Shown piece after piece: positions 36,848-43,389 of a DNA stretch of 64,000 bases. The notes beneath the pieces were generated by a model. It saw only the letters and a program-made list of their open reading frames with translations. It searched no databases and had not been told where the DNA came from. The stretch spans positions 791,326-855,325 of the forward strand of contig NZ_JACHJQ010000003.1 of the NCBI RefSeq assembly GCF_014203735.1, written 5' to 3'. Numbering within the stretch: position 1 is the first letter of the stretch; every line of letters starts with the position of its first letter. The position numbers were made by a program, and so were the translations under genes. This DNA comes from Actinophytocola algeriensis. Lineage in GTDB: Bacteria; Actinomycetota; Actinomycetes; Mycobacteriales; Pseudonocardiaceae.

Positions 36848-37042
36848 CTACTTCGTCACGATCTCTAGGAGAGAGTCCAGCGCGGATGTCGGCAGGTTCA
36901 GCGCGGAGCCAGCCGCGTTCTTCGAGTCGCGTACGGCGGCCTGGTCGGAGCTGCGCCACAACTCCACGCAGTTCTCTCCCTGGTCACTCCTCGTGCTCTT
37001 TCGCCACTGTGCGTTGTCAGGCATTGGGGCGGGTGACTGCAT
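36848..37042 (-). CDS. DUF397 domain protein
   Basis: 64 aa. The DUF397 pattern is clear: AQWRKSTRSDQGENCVELW, AVRDSKN, and a C-terminal strand with LEIVTK. These small proteins are encoded next to XRE/DUF5753 regulators in actinobacteria, as here, with 11 nt between the genes. They are thought to modulate the partner regulator. Terminator follows. Confidence 0.9.
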   Translation of the reverse strand: MQSPAPMPDNAQWRKSTRSDQGENCVELWRSSDQAAVRDSKNAAGSALNLPTSALDSLLEIVTK

Positions 37043-37053
37043 CGGTGGTACTC

Positions 37054-37923
37054 CTACAGCTCTGCGATCCGACGGTTGATCAGCTCGATTGTCCCCTGAG
37101 GGCTGAGCGCGTCGGCTCGTAGCTTGTCGAAGACCAGGTCATATACCCGCTGGTGCTCGCGGCCGAGGTAGTCGGACGTGGTCAGTCCGGCCACGTAGAC
37201 GAGGCCCGGTCGGCCTTCCATCAGGTTGACGATGGAGAAGGACACGCCGTGTGACGCGTGCGCTCCCGCGCTGAACGGCATCACCTGGACGGACACGTTC
37301 TCTAGCTCGGCGAGGTCGCGGACCTGTTCGAGCTGCCCGCGCAGCGTCTCGGGGCCGCCGATGGAGCGGTGCAGCGCCTCCTCGCCGACGACGAGCCACA
37401 GCCGCGGAGCACCTGGCGCACGCAGGCGCTCGACTCGCTTCGCGCGGTCCTGTGCCATCGGCTCGACGTCGGCCGGCCGCACGGTGACCACGCGTTCAAG
37501 CTGGGCACGGGCGTAGTCGGCCGTCTGCACCGTGCCTGGGAACGCGTCCGCGTTCCACAGCTTCAGCTCGCGGGCCGCCGCGACGAGGTGCACGTACTTG
37601 GCTGCCCACTCGGCGACGCGACTCGGCGGGAGCTTGCGGCGGGCGAGGCTCGCGAGCCGTTGCAGCTCGCCGGCCTCCTTCGGGCCGATCTTGAACGCGC
37701 GGATCGCCGCCGCCAGATCCTTGTCGCTCGTCGGGACGTCGCCCTGCTCGATCTTGGACAGCTTGCCTGCGTACCAGCCGAGGGCCTTGGTCGCCTCGGT
37801 GCTGCTCAGCTCGATCGACTCGCGGGCGGCGCGCAGCCGGGCACCCAGCAAGATCCGCTGAACGAACGGACCCAGGTCCGCCTCTGCGCCGGGGTTGTTG
37901 TCGCCCTCGTCCGCTGTGGTCAT
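37054..37923 (-). CDS. XRE family regulator with DUF5753 domain
   Basis: 289 aa from the ATG at 37923; an in-frame ATG at 37932 is the alternative. N-terminal HTH (LGARLRAARESIELSSTEATKALGWYAGKLSKIEQG), then the DUF5753 sensor (ALHRSIGGPETLRGQLEQV, VMPFSAGAHASHGVSFSI, VYVAGLTTSDYLG). Forms an operon with the DUF397 gene. Its divergent promoter region holds a 15-bp palindrome. Such pairs control development or defence-type genes; the target is unknown. Confidence 0.9.
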   Translation of the reverse strand: MTTADEGDNNPGAEADLGPFVQRILLGARLRAARESIELSSTEATKALGWYAGKLSKIEQGDVPTSDKDLAAAIRAFKIGPKEAGELQRLASLARRKLPPSRVAEWAAKYVHLVAAARELKLWNADAFPGTVQTADYARAQLERVVTVRPADVEPMAQDRAKRVERLRAPGAPRLWLVVGEEALHRSIGGPETLRGQLEQVRDLAELENVSVQVMPFSAGAHASHGVSFSIVNLMEGRPGLVYVAGLTTSDYLGREHQRVYDLVFDKLRADALSPQGTIELINRRIAEL

Positions 37924-38004
37924 GGCGGGCATTCTCCCGTGGTGCTCACTCACCGTGTACCGCAAGTACTCCGTTCGGTGCAACTTTAGTTCTTGCCAAC
38001 TCCA

Positions 38005-38019
38005 ACCGGAAATTCCGGT
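38005..38019. promoter_or_regulatory. palindromic operator ACCGGAAATTCCGGT
   Basis: Perfect 7+1+7 palindrome with AACT/AGTT outside it, between the divergent XRE gene and the gene at 38138. Probable binding site for the XRE regulator. Confidence 0.55.
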
Positions 38020-38137
38020 GTAGTTTCCTGTCTGTCGGTGGGGCAGGGTTCGGGTGCTCCCGCTGAGGGGCGCTCCGCGATTCGACGGTTAACGAGCGCC
38101 TCTCTGCTGTCCCACCGGCCCGAACAAGGGAGTGGCC

Positions 38138-38584
38138 ATGGACGTGCCGCAGGTCGGGGACATCGAGATCCGCCTTCTGCTGGACAAGATGACGCGTCGA
38201 GGGTGGACGTTGTACGAGTGGGGCCACAGCTCCGGCTCCGAACCTGAGGTGCGCGGTGCCGCGTTCTTCTGGGACGACGGTGCCGCTGACGTCGTTCTCG
38301 TGCGCAGGACGGGTGCCGTTGCCTACCGGACGCCGCCGTGTCGGGACGTGTTCGTGCCCGAGTTAGTCACCGAGTGGGACAGCGGCGTACCGGTGCACGC
38401 GCTCAGGGCCGCGCTCACCTGGGACGAATACGGCAAGGAACGGGTACAGCGGCCGCTGGTGACGCCTCCGCCTGGTTGCGCGCTACCGCCCGCGTTTCGG
38501 CACGGCCTCACAGAGAGCGTGCGCACGCCGAACAACCCGAACCTCGTGATTCGGCCGGCCATGAGAACCCCACACCGGCATTAG
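38138..38584 (+). CDS. hypothetical protein, 148 aa
   Basis: From the ATG at 38138, with AAGGGAG upstream at good spacing (a GTG at 38132 lacks spacing). Two halves: an N-terminal region on DIEIRLLLDKMTRRGWTLYEWG, then strands around VRGAAFFWDDGAADVVLVRR, and a Pro/Arg tail. Not recognised. Divergent from the XRE regulator and followed by two tandem hairpins. Confidence 0.65.
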   Translation: MDVPQVGDIEIRLLLDKMTRRGWTLYEWGHSSGSEPEVRGAAFFWDDGAADVVLVRRTGAVAYRTPPCRDVFVPELVTEWDSGVPVHALRAALTWDEYGKERVQRPLVTPPPGCALPPAFRHGLTESVRTPNNPNLVIRPAMRTPHRH

Positions 38585-38596
38585 CTCCCCTGATCA

Positions 38597-38679
38597 CCCA
38601 GCTACGGGTGCCTCCTTCCCCGCGTAGCTGGGCGCGGTCCGCCTCCCGTCCCCCTACGCCATCCCGGGAGGCGGACCGC
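38597..38679 (+). terminator. two tandem hairpins
   Basis: First: CCCAGCTACG (38597) with CGTAGCTGGG (38623). Second: a 15-bp perfect stem, 38634-38648 with 38665-38679. They lie between the hypothetical gene and the leader ORF at 38712. Confidence 0.65.
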
Positions 38680-38711
38680 AACCATCGCCATAGGAACCCC
38701 GTCCGGGGTAC

Positions 38712-38783
38712 ATGAGCCGGAGACGCTGGCTTTGGCGGACACTAGACATCGGCTGGTTCAGCGAAAGGGATCGCAGACATTGA
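38712..38783 (+). CDS. 23-aa leader ORF coupled to the phosphotransferase gene
   Basis: ATG to TGA encoding an Arg/Trp-rich peptide (MSRRRWLWRTLDIGW, then FSERDRRH). Its stop overlaps the TTG start of the next gene (TTGA), so ribosomes finishing it could initiate there. No recognised family. Confidence 0.4.
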   Translation: MSRRRWLWRTLDIGWFSERDRRH

Positions 38784-39673
38784 GCAGCAGAGCGGCTCTG
38801 ACCGAAGAGACGGCGCACGACTTCCTGGTGAAAGCCTGCGAACAGGTCAGGGTGGACCCGACCGACGCGAAGCTCGTCCGGCTGGGGTCGAACGCGGTGT
38901 ACCGGCTCGCCGAACCAGTCATCGTGCGGATCAGTCGCGACGCGGACACGGTGGAGAACGTCACGCGGCAAGTCCAGGTGGCGCGATGGTTGGAGCAGGC
39001 TGGCTACCCGGCCACTCGCGCGCTCGACGTCGATCAGCCCGTTGACGCCGACGGGCACCCTGCCACCTTCTGGGTCTCGGTCTCCGAGAGCGAGAAGTAC
39101 GCGCCGATCCGGCAGGTTGCCGATCTGATCCGGCGACTGCATGACCTCGAACCGCCGAGTTTCACGCTCCCAGCCGCGCAACCGTTCGCCGACCTGGACA
39201 ACCGTCTGTCCGTGCTCGCGAACCTCGACACCGCGGACGCCGACTTCCTCCGCGAGCTGATCGGAGAGCTGCGGAACCGGTACGACACCTTGGAGTTCCC
39301 GCTGCCGCCGGGCGTGATTCACGGTGACGCGAACGTTGGCAACGTGATCCTGAGCCGCGACGGTGACCCCGTGCTGATCGATCTCGACGGTTTCGCTGTC
39401 GGCCCGCGCGAGTGGGATCTGGTGCAGACGGCCCTGTTCTACGAGCGGTTCGGGTGGCACACGGAAGAGGAGTACCGGACATTCGTCGACGTGTACGGGT
39501 TCGACATCATGTCGTGGTCCGGGTACCGCGTCCTGGCCGGCTACCGCGAGATCTCGATGACGTTGTGGCTCGCAGGCAAGGCCGACGCCGACGAGAAGGC
39601 GGCCGCCGAGGTACACAAGCGCGTGGAGTCGATCAGGTCTGGCGGAAGTCGTCGGGACTGGGCACCGTTCTAG
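38780..39673 (+). CDS. aminoglycoside phosphotransferase-fold protein
   Basis: 297 aa from the TTG at 38780, which overlaps the leader stop; no ATG/GTG start fits the conserved N-terminus (LTEETAHDFLVKAC). Kinase-fold motifs: VYRLAEPVIVRISR, Brenner motif VIHGDANVGNVIL with the catalytic Asp, and VLIDLDGFAVGPREWDL with the metal-binding Asp. Small-molecule kinase; could inactivate an antibiotic, but substrate unknown. Its 3' end overlaps the convergent TPR gene by 41 nt. Confidence 0.85.
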   Translation: MSSRAALTEETAHDFLVKACEQVRVDPTDAKLVRLGSNAVYRLAEPVIVRISRDADTVENVTRQVQVARWLEQAGYPATRALDVDQPVDADGHPATFWVSVSESEKYAPIRQVADLIRRLHDLEPPSFTLPAAQPFADLDNRLSVLANLDTADADFLRELIGELRNRYDTLEFPLPPGVIHGDANVGNVILSRDGDPVLIDLDGFAVGPREWDLVQTALFYERFGWHTEEEYRTFVDVYGFDIMSWSGYRVLAGYREISMTLWLAGKADADEKAAAEVHKRVESIRSGGSRRDWAPF

Positions 39674-41039
39674 CGTCCTGGGGAGTCCAGAGGCGAGTAC
39701 CGGACGCCTGCTCCTCGAACTCCCTGACGGTTGCCGTGTCACCGACGCGCGTGAGCCGTTCTCGGAACTCCTTCACGTAGGCACCGCAGCGGGCGGACTT
39801 CAGTTGCTCGCCGATCTCCAGCGCGCTCAGCGCCACTCGGCAGGCTTCCTCTAGTTCGCCCTGCTCAAGGTACGAATCCGCGAGGACCATCGTCGCGAAG
39901 AAGTCGCTGCGGACATAGCCGCTGGGAGTCAGTCCGAGCGACTGCGTGGCGTACGTGCTGGCGTCCACGGCGCGCCCGAGGTCGCGGTTGCAGTGGCCAA
40001 GCTCCGCCGCCAGCTCCGCGTCGTTGAAGTAGGCGAACCACTCGGCGGGGTCGCTCTTGGTGTTCCGTCGTTCGAACTCGCGAACCGCGCCCGACATGGC
40101 CTCGTCGCATGCCGCCGCGTCACCGAGACGTGCCAGGGCGCGAGCCTCCATCGCGTAGAAGTGCGCCGCGGCGCTCGCCGATCCGGCCGTCGTCGTACCC
40201 AGTCGAGCGGCTCGCGCCAGGTTGGCCGCCTCACGGTACCGGCCGAGGAACGTGGCCTGGTGGCTCATGGCGTCGAGGATGCTCGCGCCGAGCAGCCGGT
40301 CACCGGACGACTCGGCGAGTCGTAGCGCCTGAATGAAGTACCGCTGGGCCAGGCCGTGAAGCCCGGCGTCATAGGACATCCACGCGCCAAGAAGCGTCGC
40401 CTGTGCTGCGGCCTTGAACAGCTCGCGGCCGATCTCGTCGCTGTACGCCCCGCGCAGCAGGCCGGCCAGGTCGGTACGCAGGAACTGGATCAGCGCTGTT
40501 CGCGCGTGGCCGCCGCCATGCTGGCCGTCGAGGTGGTCGAACATGTCGGTCGTGCTGCGGACACCTGCGATGTCCCCCGGCCCGACTCGGCGACTCCCGG
40601 TGCTGTGCGTCTCGTCGTGCCTGGCCGACACCAGCCAGGACAGCGACGCGTCGTTCCACGCTCCGACGTTCGCGGGTGCCGTGACGAGCGTCGACGCGCC
40701 AGCGAGATCCGCCTGCCACAGGTCGGTGACCGCGGCGATTCCGTCTGCCGCTTTGTCCGGGTAGGACAGACCCAGGTCGGCAGGCACCTTCTTGGACTTG
40801 CCGAATCCGACCTCGTCGAGGCTGACCGGCCGGCCGAGCTTCTCGCCGAGGGCCTGCATGATGGCGCGGCGCACCTTCTCCTCCCGCGGCACCATCCCGT
40901 TGAGCCAGCGGCGTACGTACGTGTGGTTGAGGTCCCGGCCTGCGTGACGGCTCACCGCGCGGCCGAAGACCTTGAGGCCGACCGTGCCGTCTTCTCGCAG
41001 GAAACCGGCCGCCAACATCACCGCTTCGAGGGTGCTCAT
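39633..41039 (-). CDS. XRE-like regulator with TPR repeats
   Basis: 468 aa. N-terminal helical DNA-binding region (FGRAVSRHAGRDLNHTYVRRWLNG), a variable middle, then tetratricopeptide-type helices rich in Ala/Leu (AAAQATLLGAWMSYDAG, LAQRYFIQALRLAE, EAANLARAAR) to the end. Found in AICEs and plasmids of actinomycetes, where it is thought to sense a peptide or state signal. Upstream sits a triple TGTGCCC repeat. 3' overlap with the phosphotransferase-fold gene. Confidence 0.8.
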   Translation of the reverse strand: MSTLEAVMLAAGFLREDGTVGLKVFGRAVSRHAGRDLNHTYVRRWLNGMVPREEKVRRAIMQALGEKLGRPVSLDEVGFGKSKKVPADLGLSYPDKAADGIAAVTDLWQADLAGASTLVTAPANVGAWNDASLSWLVSARHDETHSTGSRRVGPGDIAGVRSTTDMFDHLDGQHGGGHARTALIQFLRTDLAGLLRGAYSDEIGRELFKAAAQATLLGAWMSYDAGLHGLAQRYFIQALRLAESSGDRLLGASILDAMSHQATFLGRYREAANLARAARLGTTTAGSASAAAHFYAMEARALARLGDAAACDEAMSGAVREFERRNTKSDPAEWFAYFNDAELAAELGHCNRDLGRAVDASTYATQSLGLTPSGYVRSDFFATMVLADSYLEQGELEEACRVALSALEIGEQLKSARCGAYVKEFRERLTRVGDTATVREFEEQASGTRLWTPQDARTVPSPDDFRQT

Positions 41040-41062
41040 TACCCGCCATCACGTCCCCCGAC

Positions 41063-41100
41063 TGTGCCCCGACTGATCAAGTGTGCCCCCTAGTGTGCCC
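41063..41100. repeat. triple TGTGCCC direct repeat
   Basis: Copies begin at 41063, 41082 and 41094, spaced 19 and 12 nt, between the TPR-regulator gene start (41039) and the small membrane-protein gene (41176). Likely operator half-sites for the TPR regulator. Confidence 0.5.
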
Positions 41101-41175
41101 TGTTTGCGCAGGTCAGGTGGCGGTTTCATAGAGCCATGGCACACACGGCGACAACCGGACACACAGGAGGAAGCC

Positions 41176-41373
41176 ATGGCCAAGACCCACATGCCGCTGC
41201 CGACCGGCGGCAAGACCCTGCCCAAGTTGGTCAGTGCGTTTGTCGCTGTCGCGCTTCTCGTGATCGCGGTGAAGCACCCGAGCGAGGCGGCCGCCATGGT
41301 CAAGGCACTCGGGGGCGCACTCGTCGATGTGATCGAGCGACTGTGGACCTTCGTTTGGCAGTTCGGCGGCTGA
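41176..41373 (+). CDS. small single-TM protein, 65 aa
   Basis: From the ATG at 41176 with AGGAGGAAGCC upstream. One membrane helix (LVSAFVAVALLVIAVKH), then an amphipathic helix ending WTFVWQFGG. Resembles the tiny membrane proteins of AICE and plasmid spread modules. Function unknown. Confidence 0.75.
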   Translation: MAKTHMPLPTGGKTLPKLVSAFVAVALLVIAVKHPSEAAAMVKALGGALVDVIERLWTFVWQFGG

Positions 41374-41384
41374 CGCTCGCACTG

Positions 41385-41738
41385 TCAGGTCCTCAGTTTG
41401 TCCAGCGCGTTCGAGAGCCGTTCGGTCACGTCGTCGAGCCGCTGTTGTACGTCGGCCACGTCTCCGCGGAGCGCCAGCAGCTCCGCCCGCACATCCGCAA
41501 GGCGGGACTCGGGAGTCTCGTCCGTTGCCTCGGGGGAGCGCACCACGGCGGTGCTCTTGTCCTTGAGGGTCAGGAAACCCTCGTCCGCGAGCAAGTGCAG
41601 GGCAGCGCTGGTCGTCGCTCGCGAGCCGCCGAGTTCGGTCGTGATCTCGCGCGTGCTCGGCATCTTGCTCCCGACCGGGTACTCACCGGCTCGGATCCGG
41701 TCTCTGAGCGTCGCGGCAATGTCCTTGCGACCAGGCAT
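41385..41738 (-). CDS. GntR family regulator (KorSA-like transfer repressor)
   Basis: 117 aa from the ATG at 41738, with AAGGGGGA upstream; longer frames to 41783 lack it. Short GntR winged helix (IAATLRDRIRAGEYPVGSKM, PSTREITTELGGSRATTSAAL, HLLADEGFL) without the large effector domain and with a C-terminal coiled coil. Such proteins repress transfer genes of AICEs and pSAM2-type elements. Divergent from the transfer operon; palindromes in between are its probable operators. Confidence 0.85.
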   Translation of the reverse strand: MPGRKDIAATLRDRIRAGEYPVGSKMPSTREITTELGGSRATTSAALHLLADEGFLTLKDKSTAVVRSPEATDETPESRLADVRAELLALRGDVADVQQRLDDVTERLSNALDKLRT

Positions 41739-41793
41739 TAGTCCCCCTTCGCCGGCATCTCCACGCCGTCCCCTAGTCAACACCCGATCTTAG

Positions 41794-41870
41794 CTGGCCT
41801 AGGCCAGAACTTGACATCTCGTATCTGGACTACTTACTGCCTCATTATTCCAATCTGGCCTAGTCCAGAT
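41794..41870 (+). promoter_or_regulatory. GntR operator array and transfer promoter
   Basis: CTGGCCTAGGCCAG (41794-41807, perfect palindrome), half-site ATCTGGACTA (41823-41832) and ATCTGGCCTAGTCCAGAT (41853-41870). TTGACA (41811-41816), 17-nt spacer, then TTACTG (41834-41839) forms a promoter reading into the transfer operon, with the sites overlapping or flanking it. Confidence 0.7.
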
Positions 41871-41887
41871 GTGACCTGAGGAGACCG

Positions 41888-42190
41888 ATGTTTTCGCTGA
41901 AGATCACCGACAGGCGAGTCACCGAAGCGCTGATCCCGCAGCTGGACGCCGACATTGCCGCCGTCGCGGAAGAGGAAGCCGCAGCGGCCGAGGTTGCCGA
42001 GATCGACGCCCTCGTCGAGGAAGCCGAGCGCGAGTGGGCTGCCGCCGAGCAGCGCGAGACCGTGCGGCTCACGCGAGTGTTCACCGACCAGACGCGGGCA
42101 CGTCGGGCACGTCGCCGGGAGGACCGGACGGTGCTGCGGACGTTGCCGACCCGCTTCGGCATCTCCGACGTGACCGGAGAGGTGGCGTGA
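41888..42190 (+). CDS. coiled-coil protein heading the transfer operon
   Basis: 100 aa, Glu/Ala/Arg-rich, mostly one long helix (VAEEEAAAAEVAEIDALVEE, AEREWAAAEQRETVRL) followed by a basic tail RARRARRRED. GAGG before the ATG. No family recognised. Stop overlaps the next start (ATGA). Confidence 0.7.
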   Translation: MFSLKITDRRVTEALIPQLDADIAAVAEEEAAAAEVAEIDALVEEAEREWAAAEQRETVRLTRVFTDQTRARRARRREDRTVLRTLPTRFGISDVTGEVA

Positions 42191-43389
42191 TGACGCCCCA
42201 ACACCAGTTCAACCCCGGCCCGGTGGTGACGTCGGCAAGCAACCCCCACCGGGTCGGGTCTCCCAACCACCTGCAAGGAAGTGGAGAGGCCCCAATCGTA
42301 GGCACCAGCTACATCCCGGGCTACGCGCCCGATCGGCGGGAACAGCGCCGGTTGGACGAGGCCGCGCGAGCCGAGGAAGCGCGCAGGAACGCGCGGGTGC
42401 TCGCGGAGATCGAGACCGCGAAGGACGCCGCGCGAGCAGAGCGAGAGCGCGCAGACGCGGAACACCGTGTCCGGCTGCGTCAGCAGGCCCGCGCGGAGAA
42501 GAACGCCCGACGTGCGACGGCACGCGCTCGGCGCACTGCTCGCGTTGCGGCCATGCGTGGCTGGGCCAGTGCACACGTGGTGGATCTGCTGATCTACCCG
42601 CTGGCGCTGGTGTCCGCCGTGATGGCGGTACCTGCCATGGCCGCCTACGGGTACAGCCTGTACGACTCCGCGACCGGGCTCGCGCTGTTCTTCATCACCG
42701 AGCTGGGCATGTGGGCCTTCTCGATCGCGGTGCACGTGACCCGCCACCGACACCCGGAGCGTCCGGTGTGGGCATTGCAGGTCGGCGTGTGGACGTTCAC
42801 CGCGGCCGGTTTCGGCGTGAACTTCGGCCACGGCTGGCAGGCCACCGGCAGCGTGTTCGACGGCATCGTGATGGGCCTGGCAAGCGTGGCCGGAGTGATC
42901 GCGCACCAGTTGGTGACCGCGTCGCCGCGCCGGTCCCGCAGCGAGCGGGACGCCGCGAGGATGGCCGCACGGGTGGCGCGCAAGGTGGCCCGTGTTCAGC
43001 GGGTAGCCGTGCGTACGGCCGTGGCCCGGATCGAGGAGGACGGAACGGCGCGGCTGGTGTTCACGACCGGCACGTTCACGCTCAGCCGTAGGCACGGGCT
43101 GGAGCCGGTGCCCGAGACGGCCGACACGGTTACGTCGGAGCCCGCCAAGTCCGAGCGCAAGCGCTCTGCTGGCCGCAAGGTGCGCAAGGCGAGCCGGAAG
43201 CTGCTCGCGGACTACGTGAACGACGCGCGGGCCTCGTGGTCGCCGGGCGTCGAGATCACTCCGGCATGGGCACGCCGCGCCAGCGGCTGTTCCGCGGGCC
43301 TGTCTCCGAAGGTGGCTGCCGCGCTCCGCGACGAGATCACCACGACGCACCCCGCTGTGCGGTCCGCCGACGGGCAGGAGGCCGCCTGA
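42190..43389 (+). CDS. membrane protein of the transfer module (DUF2637/Spd-like)
   Basis: 399 aa from the ATG at 42190, which overlaps the preceding stop. Charged coiled-coil N-terminus (~45-125), four hydrophobic segments in the middle (LLIYPLALVSAVMAVPAMAA, GLALFFITELGMWAFSIAV, WALQVGVWTFTAAGFGVNF, IVMGLASVAGVIAHQL), then a basic C-terminus. This matches the DUF2637-type proteins that accompany TraB in AICEs and spread DNA within mycelium. Next gene overlaps by ATGA. Confidence 0.7.
   Translation: MTPQHQFNPGPVVTSASNPHRVGSPNHLQGSGEAPIVGTSYIPGYAPDRREQRRLDEAARAEEARRNARVLAEIETAKDAARAERERADAEHRVRLRQQARAEKNARRATARARRTARVAAMRGWASAHVVDLLIYPLALVSAVMAVPAMAAYGYSLYDSATGLALFFITELGMWAFSIAVHVTRHRHPERPVWALQVGVWTFTAAGFGVNFGHGWQATGSVFDGIVMGLASVAGVIAHQLVTASPRRSRSERDAARMAARVARKVARVQRVAVRTAVARIEEDGTARLVFTTGTFTLSRRHGLEPVPETADTVTSEPAKSERKRSAGRKVRKASRKLLADYVNDARASWSPGVEITPAWARRASGCSAGLSPKVAAALRDEITTTHPAVRSADGQEAA

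Noticed and set aside
36666-37079. Plus-strand frame across the hsd upstream region and the DUF397 gene
   Set aside because: It is antisense to the clear DUF397 gene and crosses the terminator.
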